This document shows positions 19,861 through 27,781 of a stretch of 42,255 nt of DNA, one piece after another (position 1 is the stretch's first letter; the number at the start of each line of letters is the position of its first letter). A program made the translations under genes and the position numbers. This stretch comes from Nocardia wallacei (GTDB taxonomy: Bacteria; Actinomycetota; Actinomycetes; Mycobacteriales; Mycobacteriaceae). The notes beneath the pieces were generated by a model. The model was not told the origin of the DNA and did no database searches. It saw only the letters and a program-made list of their open reading frames with translations. The DNA is taken from assembly GCF_029869545.1 (NCBI RefSeq), contig NZ_JARWQD010000366.1, positions 1 to 42,255 on the forward strand, written 5' to 3'.

Positions 19861-22314
19861 GTGGCTCATCCGACCATCATCGTCATCGGCGCCGGAATCG
19901 TCGGCACCGCACTGGCCGACGAGATCACCGCGCGCGGCTGGACCGATGTCACCGTGCTCGATCGGGGGCCGCTGTTCGCGACCGGCGGATCCACTTCGCA
20001 CGCACCGGGTTTGGTGTTCCGCACGAATCCGTCGAAGACCATGACCGAGCTCGCGTGCTACACCGCCGAGAAGTTCCGGGCGCTCGAGCATCCGGACGGC
20101 TGGGTGTTCGACCCGGTCGGCGGGCTCGAGGTCGCCACCACGCCGCAGCGCTGGCGGGACCTGCATCGCAAGGCGGGGTGGGCGCAATCGTGGGGAGTCG
20201 AGGGGCGGCTGCTCGATCCGGCCGAGTGCGCGGCCCTGCATCCGCTGCTCGACCCCGGCCGGATTCTCGGCGGGTTCCACACTCCCGCAGACGGTTTGGC
20301 GAAATCGCTGCGCGCCGCGGAGGCCCAGGCCCGCGCCGCCATGGCGCGCGGGGCGCGGTTCCGCCCGCACACGCAGGTGCTCGGCATCGTGCAGCGCGGC
20401 GGCCGGGTGGCCGGGGTGGAGACGGCCGAGGGCGTCATCGCCGCGGACATCGTCGTGTGCGCGGCGGGATTCTGGGGTGCCGCCGTCGCGAAGCAGGTCG
20501 ACCTCGTGCTGCCGCTGCTGCCGATGGCGCACCAGTACGCCAGGACCGCCCCGCTCGCGGCGCTGGCGGGCCGCAATACCGAACACCGCGAGGCGGGCCT
20601 GCCGATTCTGCGGCACCAGGACCGGGACCTGTACTTCCGCGAGCACGTCGACCGGCTGGGCATCGGCTACTACGGGCACACGCCGATGCCGGTCGATATG
20701 TCGACGCTGGCCGCCGACACGGCCGGCGAGCCGATGCCGTCGATGCTGCCGTTCACCGATGCCGACTTCGCGCCCGCGTGGCAGGAGTCCGTGACTCTGC
20801 TTCCGGCGCTGGGAGATTCGAAGGTGGAGGAGGGGTTCAACGGCATCTTCTCCTTCACCCCCGACGGCTTCTCGATCGTCGGTGAGCACCGGGATCTGGC
20901 CGGGTTCTGGGTCGCCGAGGCCGTGTGGGTCACGCATTCGGCCGGGGTCGCGAGGGCGACCGCGGAGTGGATCGTGCACGGTGCACCGGGGATCGACATG
21001 CACGAGTGCGATCTGTACCGGTTCGAGGAGGTCGCCCGCAGCGACCTGTTCGTCCGGGAGACGAGCACGCAGGCGTTCGTCGAGGTCTACGACATCATCC
21101 ATCCGCATCAGTACCGCACCGCGCTGCGCGGGCTGCGGACCGGTCCTTTCCACGCCCGCCAGCGCGATCTGGGCGCCTACTTCTTCGAGGCCGGGGGCTG
21201 GGAGCGTCCCGCCTGGTTCGACGCCAATGCCGGTCTGGCACACCGGCTTCGGGAGCAGGGCGTGCCGTTCCCCGACCGCGACGACTGGGCGGGCAGGTTC
21301 TGGTCGCCGATCTCCATCGCCGAGGCGTACCGGACCCGGCAGCGGGTGGCGATGTACGACATGACGCCGCTGACCCGCTACGAGGTCGCCGGTCCCGGTG
21401 CGCTCGATCTGCTGCAGCGGCTGACCACGAACAATCTGGACAAGAGCGTCGGCTCGGTCACCTACACCCTGCTGCTCGACGAAACCGGCGGCATCCGCAG
21501 CGATCTCACCGTCGCCCGGCTGGGTCCCGAGCACTTCCAGGTGGGCGCCAACGGGCCGTTGGACTTCGACTGGTTCACCAGGCACCTCGGCACCGCCGGA
21601 CAGGTGACGCTGCGCGATATCACCGGCGGCACCTGCTGCCTCGGCGTGTGGGGCCCGCTGGCGCGAGATCTGGTGCAGCCCTTGTGTTCCGACGACCTCT
21701 CGCACGGCGCGTTCAAGTTCTTCCGCGCGCTGCGGACCCATCTGGGCGCCCTGCCCGTCACCATGCTGCGTGTCTCCTATGTCGGCGAACTCGGCTGGGA
21801 GATCTACACCAGCGCCGAATACGGTGGCGCGCTGTGGGATCTGCTGTGGGAGGCGGGCCGGGAGCACGGGGTGATCGCGGCGGGCCGCATCGCGTTCAAC
21901 AGCCTGCGCATCGAGAAGGGCTATCGCGGCTGGGGCACCGATATGACCACCGAGCACACTCCGGAGGCCGCGGGTCTCGGCTTCGCGGTGCGCATGGGCA
22001 AGGGTGAGTTCGTCGGACGGAGCGCCTTGGAGCGTGCGCGGCCACCGGAAAAGCTGTTGCGCAGCATAGTCTTCGACAGTCCGACGGCGATCGTGCTCGG
22101 CAAGGAGCCGGTCTTCGTGGACGGAGTGTGCGCGGGCTACGTCACCAGCGCCGGGTACTCGGCCACCGTCGGCCGCTGCCTCGCCTACGCCTGGCTGCCC
22201 GCCGCCGTCGGCCCCGGCGACACCGTCGAGGCCGAATACCTCGGCGCGCGTCTGGCCGCCACCGTGCACAGCGAACCGGTGGTGGACCCCGAGATGTCCC
22301 GGATCAGGAGGTAG
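19861..22314 (+). CDS. Dimethylglycine oxidase/dehydrogenase-like protein (FAD plus GcvT folate domain)
   Basis: 817 residues, close to Arthrobacter dimethylglycine oxidase (about 830). The N-terminal FAD amine-oxidase half has GAGIVG (10-15) and GSTSHAPG; His48 corresponds to the covalent-FAD histidine of the family. His224 and Tyr258 fall where the catalytic His/Tyr pair is expected. The C-terminal aminomethyltransferase (GcvT) half (about 430-817) includes GGIRSDLTV, with Asp548 where the folate-reaction Asp sits. It should demethylate N,N-dimethylglycine to sarcosine and hand the one-carbon unit to tetrahydrofolate. The start is GTG 19861, with GGAGG 5 bases upstream. First gene of a plus-strand operon. 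Confidence 0.88.
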   Translation: MAHPTIIVIGAGIVGTALADEITARGWTDVTVLDRGPLFATGGSTSHAPGLVFRTNPSKTMTELACYTAEKFRALEHPDGWVFDPVGGLEVATTPQRWRDLHRKAGWAQSWGVEGRLLDPAECAALHPLLDPGRILGGFHTPADGLAKSLRAAEAQARAAMARGARFRPHTQVLGIVQRGGRVAGVETAEGVIAADIVVCAAGFWGAAVAKQVDLVLPLLPMAHQYARTAPLAALAGRNTEHREAGLPILRHQDRDLYFREHVDRLGIGYYGHTPMPVDMSTLAADTAGEPMPSMLPFTDADFAPAWQESVTLLPALGDSKVEEGFNGIFSFTPDGFSIVGEHRDLAGFWVAEAVWVTHSAGVARATAEWIVHGAPGIDMHECDLYRFEEVARSDLFVRETSTQAFVEVYDIIHPHQYRTALRGLRTGPFHARQRDLGAYFFEAGGWERPAWFDANAGLAHRLREQGVPFPDRDDWAGRFWSPISIAEAYRTRQRVAMYDMTPLTRYEVAGPGALDLLQRLTTNNLDKSVGSVTYTLLLDETGGIRSDLTVARLGPEHFQVGANGPLDFDWFTRHLGTAGQVTLRDITGGTCCLGVWGPLARDLVQPLCSDDLSHGAFKFFRALRTHLGALPVTMLRVSYVGELGWEIYTSAEYGGALWDLLWEAGREHGVIAAGRIAFNSLRIEKGYRGWGTDMTTEHTPEAAGLGFAVRMGKGEFVGRSALERARPPEKLLRSIVFDSPTAIVLGKEPVFVDGVCAGYVTSAGYSATVGRCLAYAWLPAAVGPGDTVEAEYLGARLAATVHSEPVVDPEMSRIRR

Positions 22315-22318
22315 TGGG

Positions 22319-23467
22319 ATGGCCACGGCGGCAAGCGGATACGACGTCATCGTGATAGGACTCGGCGGTATGGGCAGCGCCGCCGCCTACCATCTGGCCG
22401 CCCGCGGACAGCGGGTGCTCGGGTTGGAGAAATACACGGCCGGGCATGCGCGAGGGTCCAGCCACGGGGGATCGCGGATCATCCGGCAGTCCTATTTCGA
22501 GGATCCCGCGTACGTGCCCCTACTGCTGCGCAGTTACGAACTCTGGGAGCAGCTGGCCGCCGACTCCGAACGGGAGGTCTACCGGCTGACCGGCGGCCTG
22601 TACCTCGGACCGCCCGAGTGCCCGACCGTGGCGGGCAGCGTGCGCGCCGCGCTCGAATGGTCGCTGCCGCACGAGCTTCTGGACGCGGCCGAGGTGCGGC
22701 GCCGGTTCCCGAACTTCACTCCCGCACCGTCCGATATCGCGATCTACGAACCCAACGGCGGCTTCGCCCGGCCGGAGGAGACCGTGCAGGCGCACATCGG
22801 CCTGGCACTGCGCTCGGGGGCGACCCTGTCGTTCGGCGAGGCGGTACTCGACTGGGCGGAAACCGATTCCGGCGTCGCCGTCACCACCGCCCGTGCCACC
22901 TACCGCGCCGATCAGCTGATCGTCTGCCCGGGCGCCTGGGCACCGGAACTGCTGGCGCAGTTCGGCATTCCGATCACCGTCGAACGCCAGGTGCAGTACT
23001 GGCTCGAGCCCTCCGGCGGGACGGCGCCTTTCGAGGAGCAGCCGGTCTACATCTGCGAAAACGACTCCGGTATGCAGATATACGGCTTCCCGGCCATCGA
23101 CGGGCCGTCCGGCGGGGTCAAGACGGCGTTCTTCCGCAAGGGCATCGCGTGCACGCCCGACACCATCGACCGGGTCGTGCATCCGCAGGAGATCCGGGAA
23201 ATGCGCGAGCGCGTCACACAATTGCTGCCCGGCCTCGACGGCCCGGCCGTGCACACCGCGACCTGCATGTACGCCAACACCCCCGATCACCATTTCGTCG
23301 TCGCCCGCCATCCGGACCGCGCCCGCGTCACCATCGCGTGCGGATTCTCCGGCCACGGCTTCAAATTCGTGCCGGTCATCGGGGAGATCCTCGCCGACCT
23401 GGCCATCGGCGAGCAGACCCGTCATCCGATCGCACTGTTCGACCCGCAGAGGCTGGTGACCGCATGA
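22319..23467 (+). CDS. Monomeric sarcosine oxidase/N-methyl amino acid oxidase
   Basis: 382 residues, the usual length of monomeric sarcosine oxidase/SolA proteins. The FAD motif is GLGGMGSAAAYHLAARG, followed by EKYTAGHARGSSHGGSRIIR. Cys316 in TATCMYANTPDHHFVV is the family's covalent FAD attachment site. It would oxidise sarcosine to glycine, releasing formaldehyde and hydrogen peroxide. The start ATG 22319 follows the previous stop by four bases, and the stop overlaps the Rieske oxygenase start by four bases. Neighbours supply dimethylglycine-to-sarcosine and betaine-to-dimethylglycine steps, supporting sarcosine over other N-methyl amino acids. Confidence 0.88.
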   Translation: MATAASGYDVIVIGLGGMGSAAAYHLAARGQRVLGLEKYTAGHARGSSHGGSRIIRQSYFEDPAYVPLLLRSYELWEQLAADSEREVYRLTGGLYLGPPECPTVAGSVRAALEWSLPHELLDAAEVRRRFPNFTPAPSDIAIYEPNGGFARPEETVQAHIGLALRSGATLSFGEAVLDWAETDSGVAVTTARATYRADQLIVCPGAWAPELLAQFGIPITVERQVQYWLEPSGGTAPFEEQPVYICENDSGMQIYGFPAIDGPSGGVKTAFFRKGIACTPDTIDRVVHPQEIREMRERVTQLLPGLDGPAVHTATCMYANTPDHHFVVARHPDRARVTIACGFSGHGFKFVPVIGEILADLAIGEQTRHPIALFDPQRLVTA

Positions 23468-24612
23468 CGACCATGGATACGCCGCCCGCCACCGGTCCGG
23501 CGCTGCTCGCGACGCTCGGCGGCCGCTGGTACGTCGACGAGGAGATCTTCGCGGCCGAGCAGGATCTCATCCTCGAACGTCTGTGGTTCTGCGCCGTCCG
23601 CTCGGCGGACCTGGGGGCACCGGGCCGGTTCCGGCGCGTGCAGGTCGGCCGGGAGAGTGTGCTCGTGGTGCGCGGCCGCGACGGCGCGTTGCGCGCATTC
23701 CTCAATATCTGCCGCCACCGCGGCGCGATGCTGTGCACGCGGGACGCGGGGCAGGTACGCCGGAATCTGCAGTGCCCGTACCACGCCTGGACCTACGGGC
23801 TCGACGGGACGTTGATCGCCGCGCCGAACATGTCCTCGTTCGAGGACGGAGCGGGCATCGACCGGACGGCCTACGGCCTGGTACCCGTCGCGCTGCGCGA
23901 GTGGCTCGGATACGCGTGGGTCTGCCTCGCCGACGAGCCGCCCTCGTTCGAGGCCGAGGTGATGGGCGCGGTCACCGCGCGGCTCGGCGATCCGGCCGCG
24001 GTCGAAGCCTACGGAATCGACACCCTCGAGCTGGGCCACCGGGTGGTCTACGACGTCGCGGCGAACTGGAAGCTCATCGTGGAGAACTTCATGGAGTGCT
24101 ACCACTGCGCGACCATCCACCCCGAACTCACCGAGGTGCTGCCGGAGTTCGCGCAGGGGCTGGCCGCGCAGGTATTCGTCGGTCACGGCGCCGAATTCGG
24201 CAGCGAGATAGCGGGATTCACCGTCGACGGCTCGCCGGGCTTCGACCGGCTGCCCGGCATCGGCAGCGACCAGGACCGCCGGTACTTCGCCGTCACCGTC
24301 CGGCCGACGGTCTTCGTCAACCTGGTCCCCGACCACATCATCTTCCACCGCATGTACCCGATGGCGGTCGATCGCACGGTCGTGGAATGCGATTGGCTCT
24401 ACACCGGCGACGTGGTGGCGCAGGGGCGCGACACGTCCCGCTCGGTCGAGCTGTTCCATCGGGTGAACGAGCAGGACTTCGCGGCCTGTGAGCGAACGCA
24501 GCCCGCCATGTCGTCGCGGGCCTACCGGCGCGGCGGGGTGCTCGTCCCCGCCGAACACCACATCGCGGAGTTTCACGAATGGGTGCGCGAGCGCGTCGGC
24601 GACGTGGGGTGA
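23464..24612 (+). CDS. Rieske non-haem iron oxygenase, glycine-betaine monooxygenase (GbcA) type
   Basis: 382 residues. Rieske cluster: Cys83-x-His85 and Cys104-x2-His107 (CRHRGAML, QCPYHAWTYG). Catalytic domain: NWKLIVENFMECYHCATIHPEL, with bridging Glu211 and iron ligands His214 and His219; Glu at 211 in place of the Asp of ring-hydroxylating dioxygenases fits the quaternary-amine demethylase group (GbcA, stachydrine demethylase). It should remove a methyl of glycine betaine as formaldehyde, giving dimethylglycine. The start ATG 23464 overlaps the oxidase stop; the longer frame upstream is a shadow. No GbcB-like reductase follows; the ferredoxin and reductase at 18155-19662 are the likely electron donors. 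Proline betaine or carnitine derivatives are alternatives. Confidence 0.88.
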   Translation: MTTMDTPPATGPALLATLGGRWYVDEEIFAAEQDLILERLWFCAVRSADLGAPGRFRRVQVGRESVLVVRGRDGALRAFLNICRHRGAMLCTRDAGQVRRNLQCPYHAWTYGLDGTLIAAPNMSSFEDGAGIDRTAYGLVPVALREWLGYAWVCLADEPPSFEAEVMGAVTARLGDPAAVEAYGIDTLELGHRVVYDVAANWKLIVENFMECYHCATIHPELTEVLPEFAQGLAAQVFVGHGAEFGSEIAGFTVDGSPGFDRLPGIGSDQDRRYFAVTVRPTVFVNLVPDHIIFHRMYPMAVDRTVVECDWLYTGDVVAQGRDTSRSVELFHRVNEQDFAACERTQPAMSSRAYRRGGVLVPAEHHIAEFHEWVRERVGDVG

Positions 24613-24674
24613 CGGGCGCGGCACCGGCCTGCCGTAACAGCCATGCCGGACAGGCGCTTCGGTCGCAGCGGCAG

Positions 24675-24683
24675 GAACGCAAC
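24675..24683. promoter_or_regulatory. Possible half site before iclR
   Basis: GAACGCAAC (minus strand GTTGCGTTC) matches nine bases of the operator at 19678-19694, about 60 bases before the IclR start. A single half site, so weak evidence for autoregulation. Confidence 0.3.
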
Positions 24684-24743
24684 CGGCGCCGCGGTCGGCC
24701 GCGCCCAGGCAACGGGCCCGTATCCGACTACAATGGCCCTGTC

Positions 24744-25529
24744 ATGGCAAAACAGGATGAGGGCGACAGCGGGCGGGTTGCTGCGGTGCAATCCGTCGAC
24801 CGCGCGCTGCTCGTCATGGAGATCATCGCCAAGCTCGGCCAGGCCGGTGTCACGGAGATCGCCAGCGAACTCGGCGTGCACAAATCTACCGTCTCCCGGT
24901 TGATCACGGTGCTGGAATCACGGGGATACGTCGAGCAGCTGAGCGACCGCGGCAAGTATCGGCTCGGCTTCTCCATCGTCCGGCTGGCCGGGTCCACCAG
25001 CGCACAGCTCGACCTCGTCGGGCAGAGCCAGGGCACCTGCAACATGCTGGCGGCCGAATCCGGCGAGACGACGACCATGGCCGTGCTGGACGGCAATCGG
25101 ATCATCAATATCGTCGAGGCCATGGGCACCGGCTCGGTCGCCCTGCGGACCTGGGTCGGCCGCAGTTGCCCGGCGCATGCCACCTCGAGCGGCAAGGCGC
25201 TGCTGGCCGCCCTCGAAACCACCGAGGTGCGTAAGCGTTTCGGCGGCAAGCTCGAGACCTACACCGACAACACGCTGGCCAGCGTCGCCGATCTCACCGC
25301 ACAGCTGGACGAGGTCCGCGCGAACGGCTGGGCCAGTGTGTGCGAGGAACTCGAGATCGGGCTGAACGCGGTCGGCGCGCCGGTGCGCGACCACACCGGT
25401 TCGGTCGTTGCGGCGCTGAGTGTTTCGGGCCCGTCCTACCGGCTGGGCCCGGACCGCTTCGCGGAGGTGGCGCAGCTGGTCGCGGTCGGCGCGGCGGGCA
25501 TCAGCCGCCGGATGGGCTATCGGGGCTGA
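24744..25529 (+). CDS. IclR-family transcriptional regulator
   Basis: 261 residues. N-terminal winged helix-turn-helix (VTEIASELGVHKSTVSRLITVLESRGYVEQL, about 35-66) and a C-terminal GAF-like effector domain with the IclR signature region (CPAHATSSGKALLAAL, CEELEIGLNAVGAPVRDHTG). The start is ATG 24744. It lies 131 bases after the Rieske oxygenase on the same strand and is the only regulator in the betaine block, so it likely controls both divergent arms through the GTTGCGT-N4-AGCAAC sites. Glycine betaine or dimethylglycine are plausible ligands (inference). Confidence 0.93.
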   Translation: MAKQDEGDSGRVAAVQSVDRALLVMEIIAKLGQAGVTEIASELGVHKSTVSRLITVLESRGYVEQLSDRGKYRLGFSIVRLAGSTSAQLDLVGQSQGTCNMLAAESGETTTMAVLDGNRIINIVEAMGTGSVALRTWVGRSCPAHATSSGKALLAALETTEVRKRFGGKLETYTDNTLASVADLTAQLDEVRANGWASVCEELEIGLNAVGAPVRDHTGSVVAALSVSGPSYRLGPDRFAEVAQLVAVGAAGISRRMGYRG

Positions 25530-25532
25530 CGG

Positions 25533-25576
25533 CCGAACGGCGTGAGACCTGTCGAGTTCGGTCCCACGCCGTTCGG
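25533..25576. terminator. Bidirectional terminator hairpin between iclR and the glycine-zipper gene
   Basis: Arms of 17 bases, CCGAACGGCGTGAGACC and GGTCCCACGCCGTTCGG, pair with one mismatch around a 10-base loop. It sits 4 bases after the iclR stop and 9 bases beyond the end of the convergent gene, which fits a shared terminator. Confidence 0.8.
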
Positions 25577-25584
25577 ATATCGCG

Positions 25585-26292
25585 TTATTTGGCCGGTGCG
25601 GGTGGCATCGGCTGGTTGATGGTGGTGAAGTACTGGGCCGCGGCCATGATGGCGACGGGTGCGGTGACCAGGATTTGTCCGGCGAGGGTGCCGAGGGCGC
25701 CGATGGCGATGATGCCGCCGAGGCAGCCGACGGCGGCGGCGGGGATGAAGGGGCCGAACATGCCGACGATGGTGGCGGCGGCGACGGTGGCCCCGGCGAT
25801 GCCGCCGAGGATGCAGCCGACGGCGCCGCCGCCGATGCCGCCGACGAGGGTGCCGATGGAGGCGCCGAGGGCGATGGTGGCGGTCATGCGGCTCCAGGCG
25901 TCTTTTTCGCGGTCGTAGGGTGTTTTCCAGGGGGCGGTGTCTTCGAATGGCAGTGCGACGGGTTTGTATACCGCGTGGGCGAGGTCGAACTGTGGGGTGA
26001 GGGTGGCGGTGCGGCCGGTGATGTCGGCGGCGATCGGGAACACGAAATCATCGACGCGGAAGCCGAGTTCGGTCCCGGCCACGGTGGCTCCGTTGGCCGC
26101 CTTGATCTTGAACACCCCATTCTCGACGGCCATCGACCCGGAATCGGTCTTGATGATCGTCGACTTCTCGGTGGTGTCGGCGGTGTAGTTGACCGGTGCC
26201 ACCGCGGCCGGGCTCGCCTGTGCCGTACCGGTGGCGGTGCCCAGGACGGCGCCGACGGTCACGGTCGCCAAGGCTAACTTGGTGAATTTCAA
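25585..26292 (-). CDS. Secreted glycine-zipper protein of unknown function
   Basis: 235 residues with a signal peptide (MKFTKLALATVTVGAVLGTATGTAQA, cleavage after AQA). The mature N-terminal half is beta-rich and resembles no enzyme I recognise. The C-terminal half is a 75-residue run of Gly/Ala-rich membrane-like helices with repeated GxxxG (GTLVGGIGGGAVGCILGGIAG, GCLGGIIAIGALGTLAG), a glycine zipper. The start is TTG 26292, chosen because it begins the signal peptide exactly and AAAGG lies 10 bases upstream; no ATG or GTG fits. Such proteins are common in Nocardia and Rhodococcus; a cell-envelope or membrane-inserting role is only a guess. Confidence 0.75.
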   Translation of the reverse strand: MKFTKLALATVTVGAVLGTATGTAQASPAAVAPVNYTADTTEKSTIIKTDSGSMAVENGVFKIKAANGATVAGTELGFRVDDFVFPIAADITGRTATLTPQFDLAHAVYKPVALPFEDTAPWKTPYDREKDAWSRMTATIALGASIGTLVGGIGGGAVGCILGGIAGATVAAATIVGMFGPFIPAAAVGCLGGIIAIGALGTLAGQILVTAPVAIMAAAQYFTTINQPMPPAPAK

Positions 26293-26575
26293 AGTCGGTG
26301 AACCTTTCTCGGTCTCTCTCGTTGCGACACGGGATGCCGCAGGGCACGAGTGAATGCCCGGCAGTCGGCGAAATCGACTGTCGGTTAAGGAAAAGAAGGG
26401 TTTCCGACCGGTCAGGTCACATGTGACAGGCTGTTCATCGTTTCCCTCATCATCGTGTAACTCCTTGCAGCGCTGTCCGTTTCGAGCCTCGATGACGGTC
26501 CTCGTACCGCCGCCGAAGCTGTGTGCCGGCTCAGGGGTACCTGAGTGCCGACTGTGAATCGGACAAGCGACACAG
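26293..26575. promoter_or_regulatory. Regulatory region upstream of the glycine-zipper gene
   Basis: About 280 bases without a supported gene. It holds two dyads: the perfect 12-base palindrome GTCACATGTGAC (26416-26427) and CTCAGG-GGTA-CCTGAG (26530-26545). Either could be an operator for the minus-strand gene starting at 26292. No iron box lies in this part. Confidence 0.4.
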
Positions 26576-26593
26576 TAAGGTAGGCAAGCCTTA
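26576..26593. promoter_or_regulatory. Imperfect iron box
   Basis: TAAGG-N8-CCTTA, resembling the DtxR/IdeR consensus but one base short. It lies 12 bases from the near-perfect box at 26605, suggesting a double site. Confidence 0.45.
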
Positions 26594-26604
26594 GCTATCA
26601 AGGG

Positions 26605-26623
26605 CTAGGTTAGGCTAACCTAG
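26605..26623. promoter_or_regulatory. Iron box (DtxR/IdeR operator) upstream of siderophore permease genes
   Basis: CTAGGTTAGGCTAACCTAG, a perfect 19-base palindrome matching the IdeR consensus except at the outermost bases. It lies about 70 bases upstream of the leader ORF and about 130 before the first permease, so iron-loaded IdeR should repress the uptake operon. Confidence 0.9.
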
Positions 26624-26693
26624 TCTGAAAAGACGGTCATTGCGACCCGGTATAACCGCTTGACCTGCACGAACCTGTTGGGGAGAACGCCAG

Positions 26694-26762
26694 ATGGAAA
26701 ACTCGAAATTGCCCTCCGGGTGTGAGCAGGATGGTTGCTGTGGTGGCCGATGGGCGTCCTAG
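26694..26762 (+). CDS. Candidate Cys-containing leader peptide overlapping the permease start
   Basis: A 22-codon frame, ATG 26694 to TAG 26762, with a good ribosome site (GGGGAGA, 6 bases upstream). The peptide begins MENSKLPSG and contains CEQDGCCGG, so three Cys including a Cys-Cys pair. Its stop lies inside the first codons of the permease gene (ATG 26750), which itself lacks a ribosome site. That arrangement suggests translational coupling. Known actinobacterial polycysteine leaders work this way; whether this one does is inference. Confidence 0.45.
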   Translation: MENSKLPSGCEQDGCCGGRWAS

Positions 26763-27781
26763 CGGTCGACCGCACGCCGTCGTTCACTCCCGCCCGCCGC
26801 TGGCCCGGCTGGTTCCTGGCGGTGTCGGTGCTGGCGGGCGTGTGCGTCGTCAGCCTCCTGGTCGGCGCGAAAGCCATTCCCGTATCGGATGTTTGGGCCG
26901 CGCTGACGGGTAGCGACGGGTCCGCCGACGGACTGATCGTCACCGGTTACCGGGTGCCGCGCACCCTGCTCGGCCTGCTGGCGGGCATCGCGCTCGGGGT
27001 CGCGGGGTGCCTGATGCAGGGGCTGACCCGCAACCCGCTGGCCGATCCCGGCCTGCTCGGCATCAACGCCGGGGCCGCGTTCGCGATCACGATCGCGGTC
27101 GCCTTCCTCGGCGTGTCGGGCATCACGTCCTATGTGTGGTTCGGATTCGCCGGGGCGGCGGCGGTGTCGGTGGTGGTCTATCGGCTGGGCACGGCGGGAC
27201 GGCAGGGCGCCGATCCCATCCGGCTGACGCTGGCCGGGGTTGCCGTGACCGCCGTGCTGTCGGGGCTGACCAAGGGCATGATCCTGTTGAACGCCAAGGC
27301 GTTCGACGAGATGCGGCAGTGGGATTCCGGATCGCTGACCGACCGCGGCTACGACATCATCGCCGGGGCCGCGCCGTTCATCGCCGTCGGCGTGGTGGCC
27401 GCCGTGATCGCCGCGCGTTCGCTCAACGCCGTCGCGCTCGGCGAGGACCTCGCGCATGCCCTGGGTGTCCGGGTCGGGCGCACGCGGCTGCTCACCGCGG
27501 GCGCGCTGACGCTGCTGTGCGGCACGGCGACCGCCGCGGTGGGCCCGATCGCCTTCGTCGGCCTGGCCGTGCCGCACATCGCCCGCTGGATCGTCGGGCC
27601 GGACCAGCGGTGGATCGTCGCGTATTCGATGCTGCTGGCCCCGATCCTGGTGCTGGCGGCGGATGTGCTGGGCCGCATAGTGATTCGGCCGGACGAGGTA
27701 CCGGCTGGACTGGTGGCCGCATTCCTCGGCGCCCCGGCGCTGATCTGGCTGGCCCGGCGGCCGACGGTGAGCGCGACATGA
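26750..27781 (+). CDS. Ferric-siderophore ABC permease (FecCD family), first subunit
   Basis: 343 residues, about nine to ten membrane helices. Family marks: VPRTLLGLLAGIALGVAGCLMQGLTRNPLADPGLLGINAGAAF near the N-terminus and the coupling region ALGVRVGRTRLLTAGALTLLCGTATAAVGPIAFVGLAVPHIAR. It would pair with the second permease at 27778 and the ATPase at 28837 to import a ferric siderophore. The start is ATG 26750; a TTG at 26735 is possible, but neither has a clear ribosome site, pointing to coupling with the leader ORF. It is downstream of an iron box. The stop overlaps the next start by four bases. Confidence 0.9.
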   Translation: MGVLAVDRTPSFTPARRWPGWFLAVSVLAGVCVVSLLVGAKAIPVSDVWAALTGSDGSADGLIVTGYRVPRTLLGLLAGIALGVAGCLMQGLTRNPLADPGLLGINAGAAFAITIAVAFLGVSGITSYVWFGFAGAAAVSVVVYRLGTAGRQGADPIRLTLAGVAVTAVLSGLTKGMILLNAKAFDEMRQWDSGSLTDRGYDIIAGAAPFIAVGVVAAVIAARSLNAVALGEDLAHALGVRVGRTRLLTAGALTLLCGTATAAVGPIAFVGLAVPHIARWIVGPDQRWIVAYSMLLAPILVLAADVLGRIVIRPDEVPAGLVAAFLGAPALIWLARRPTVSAT

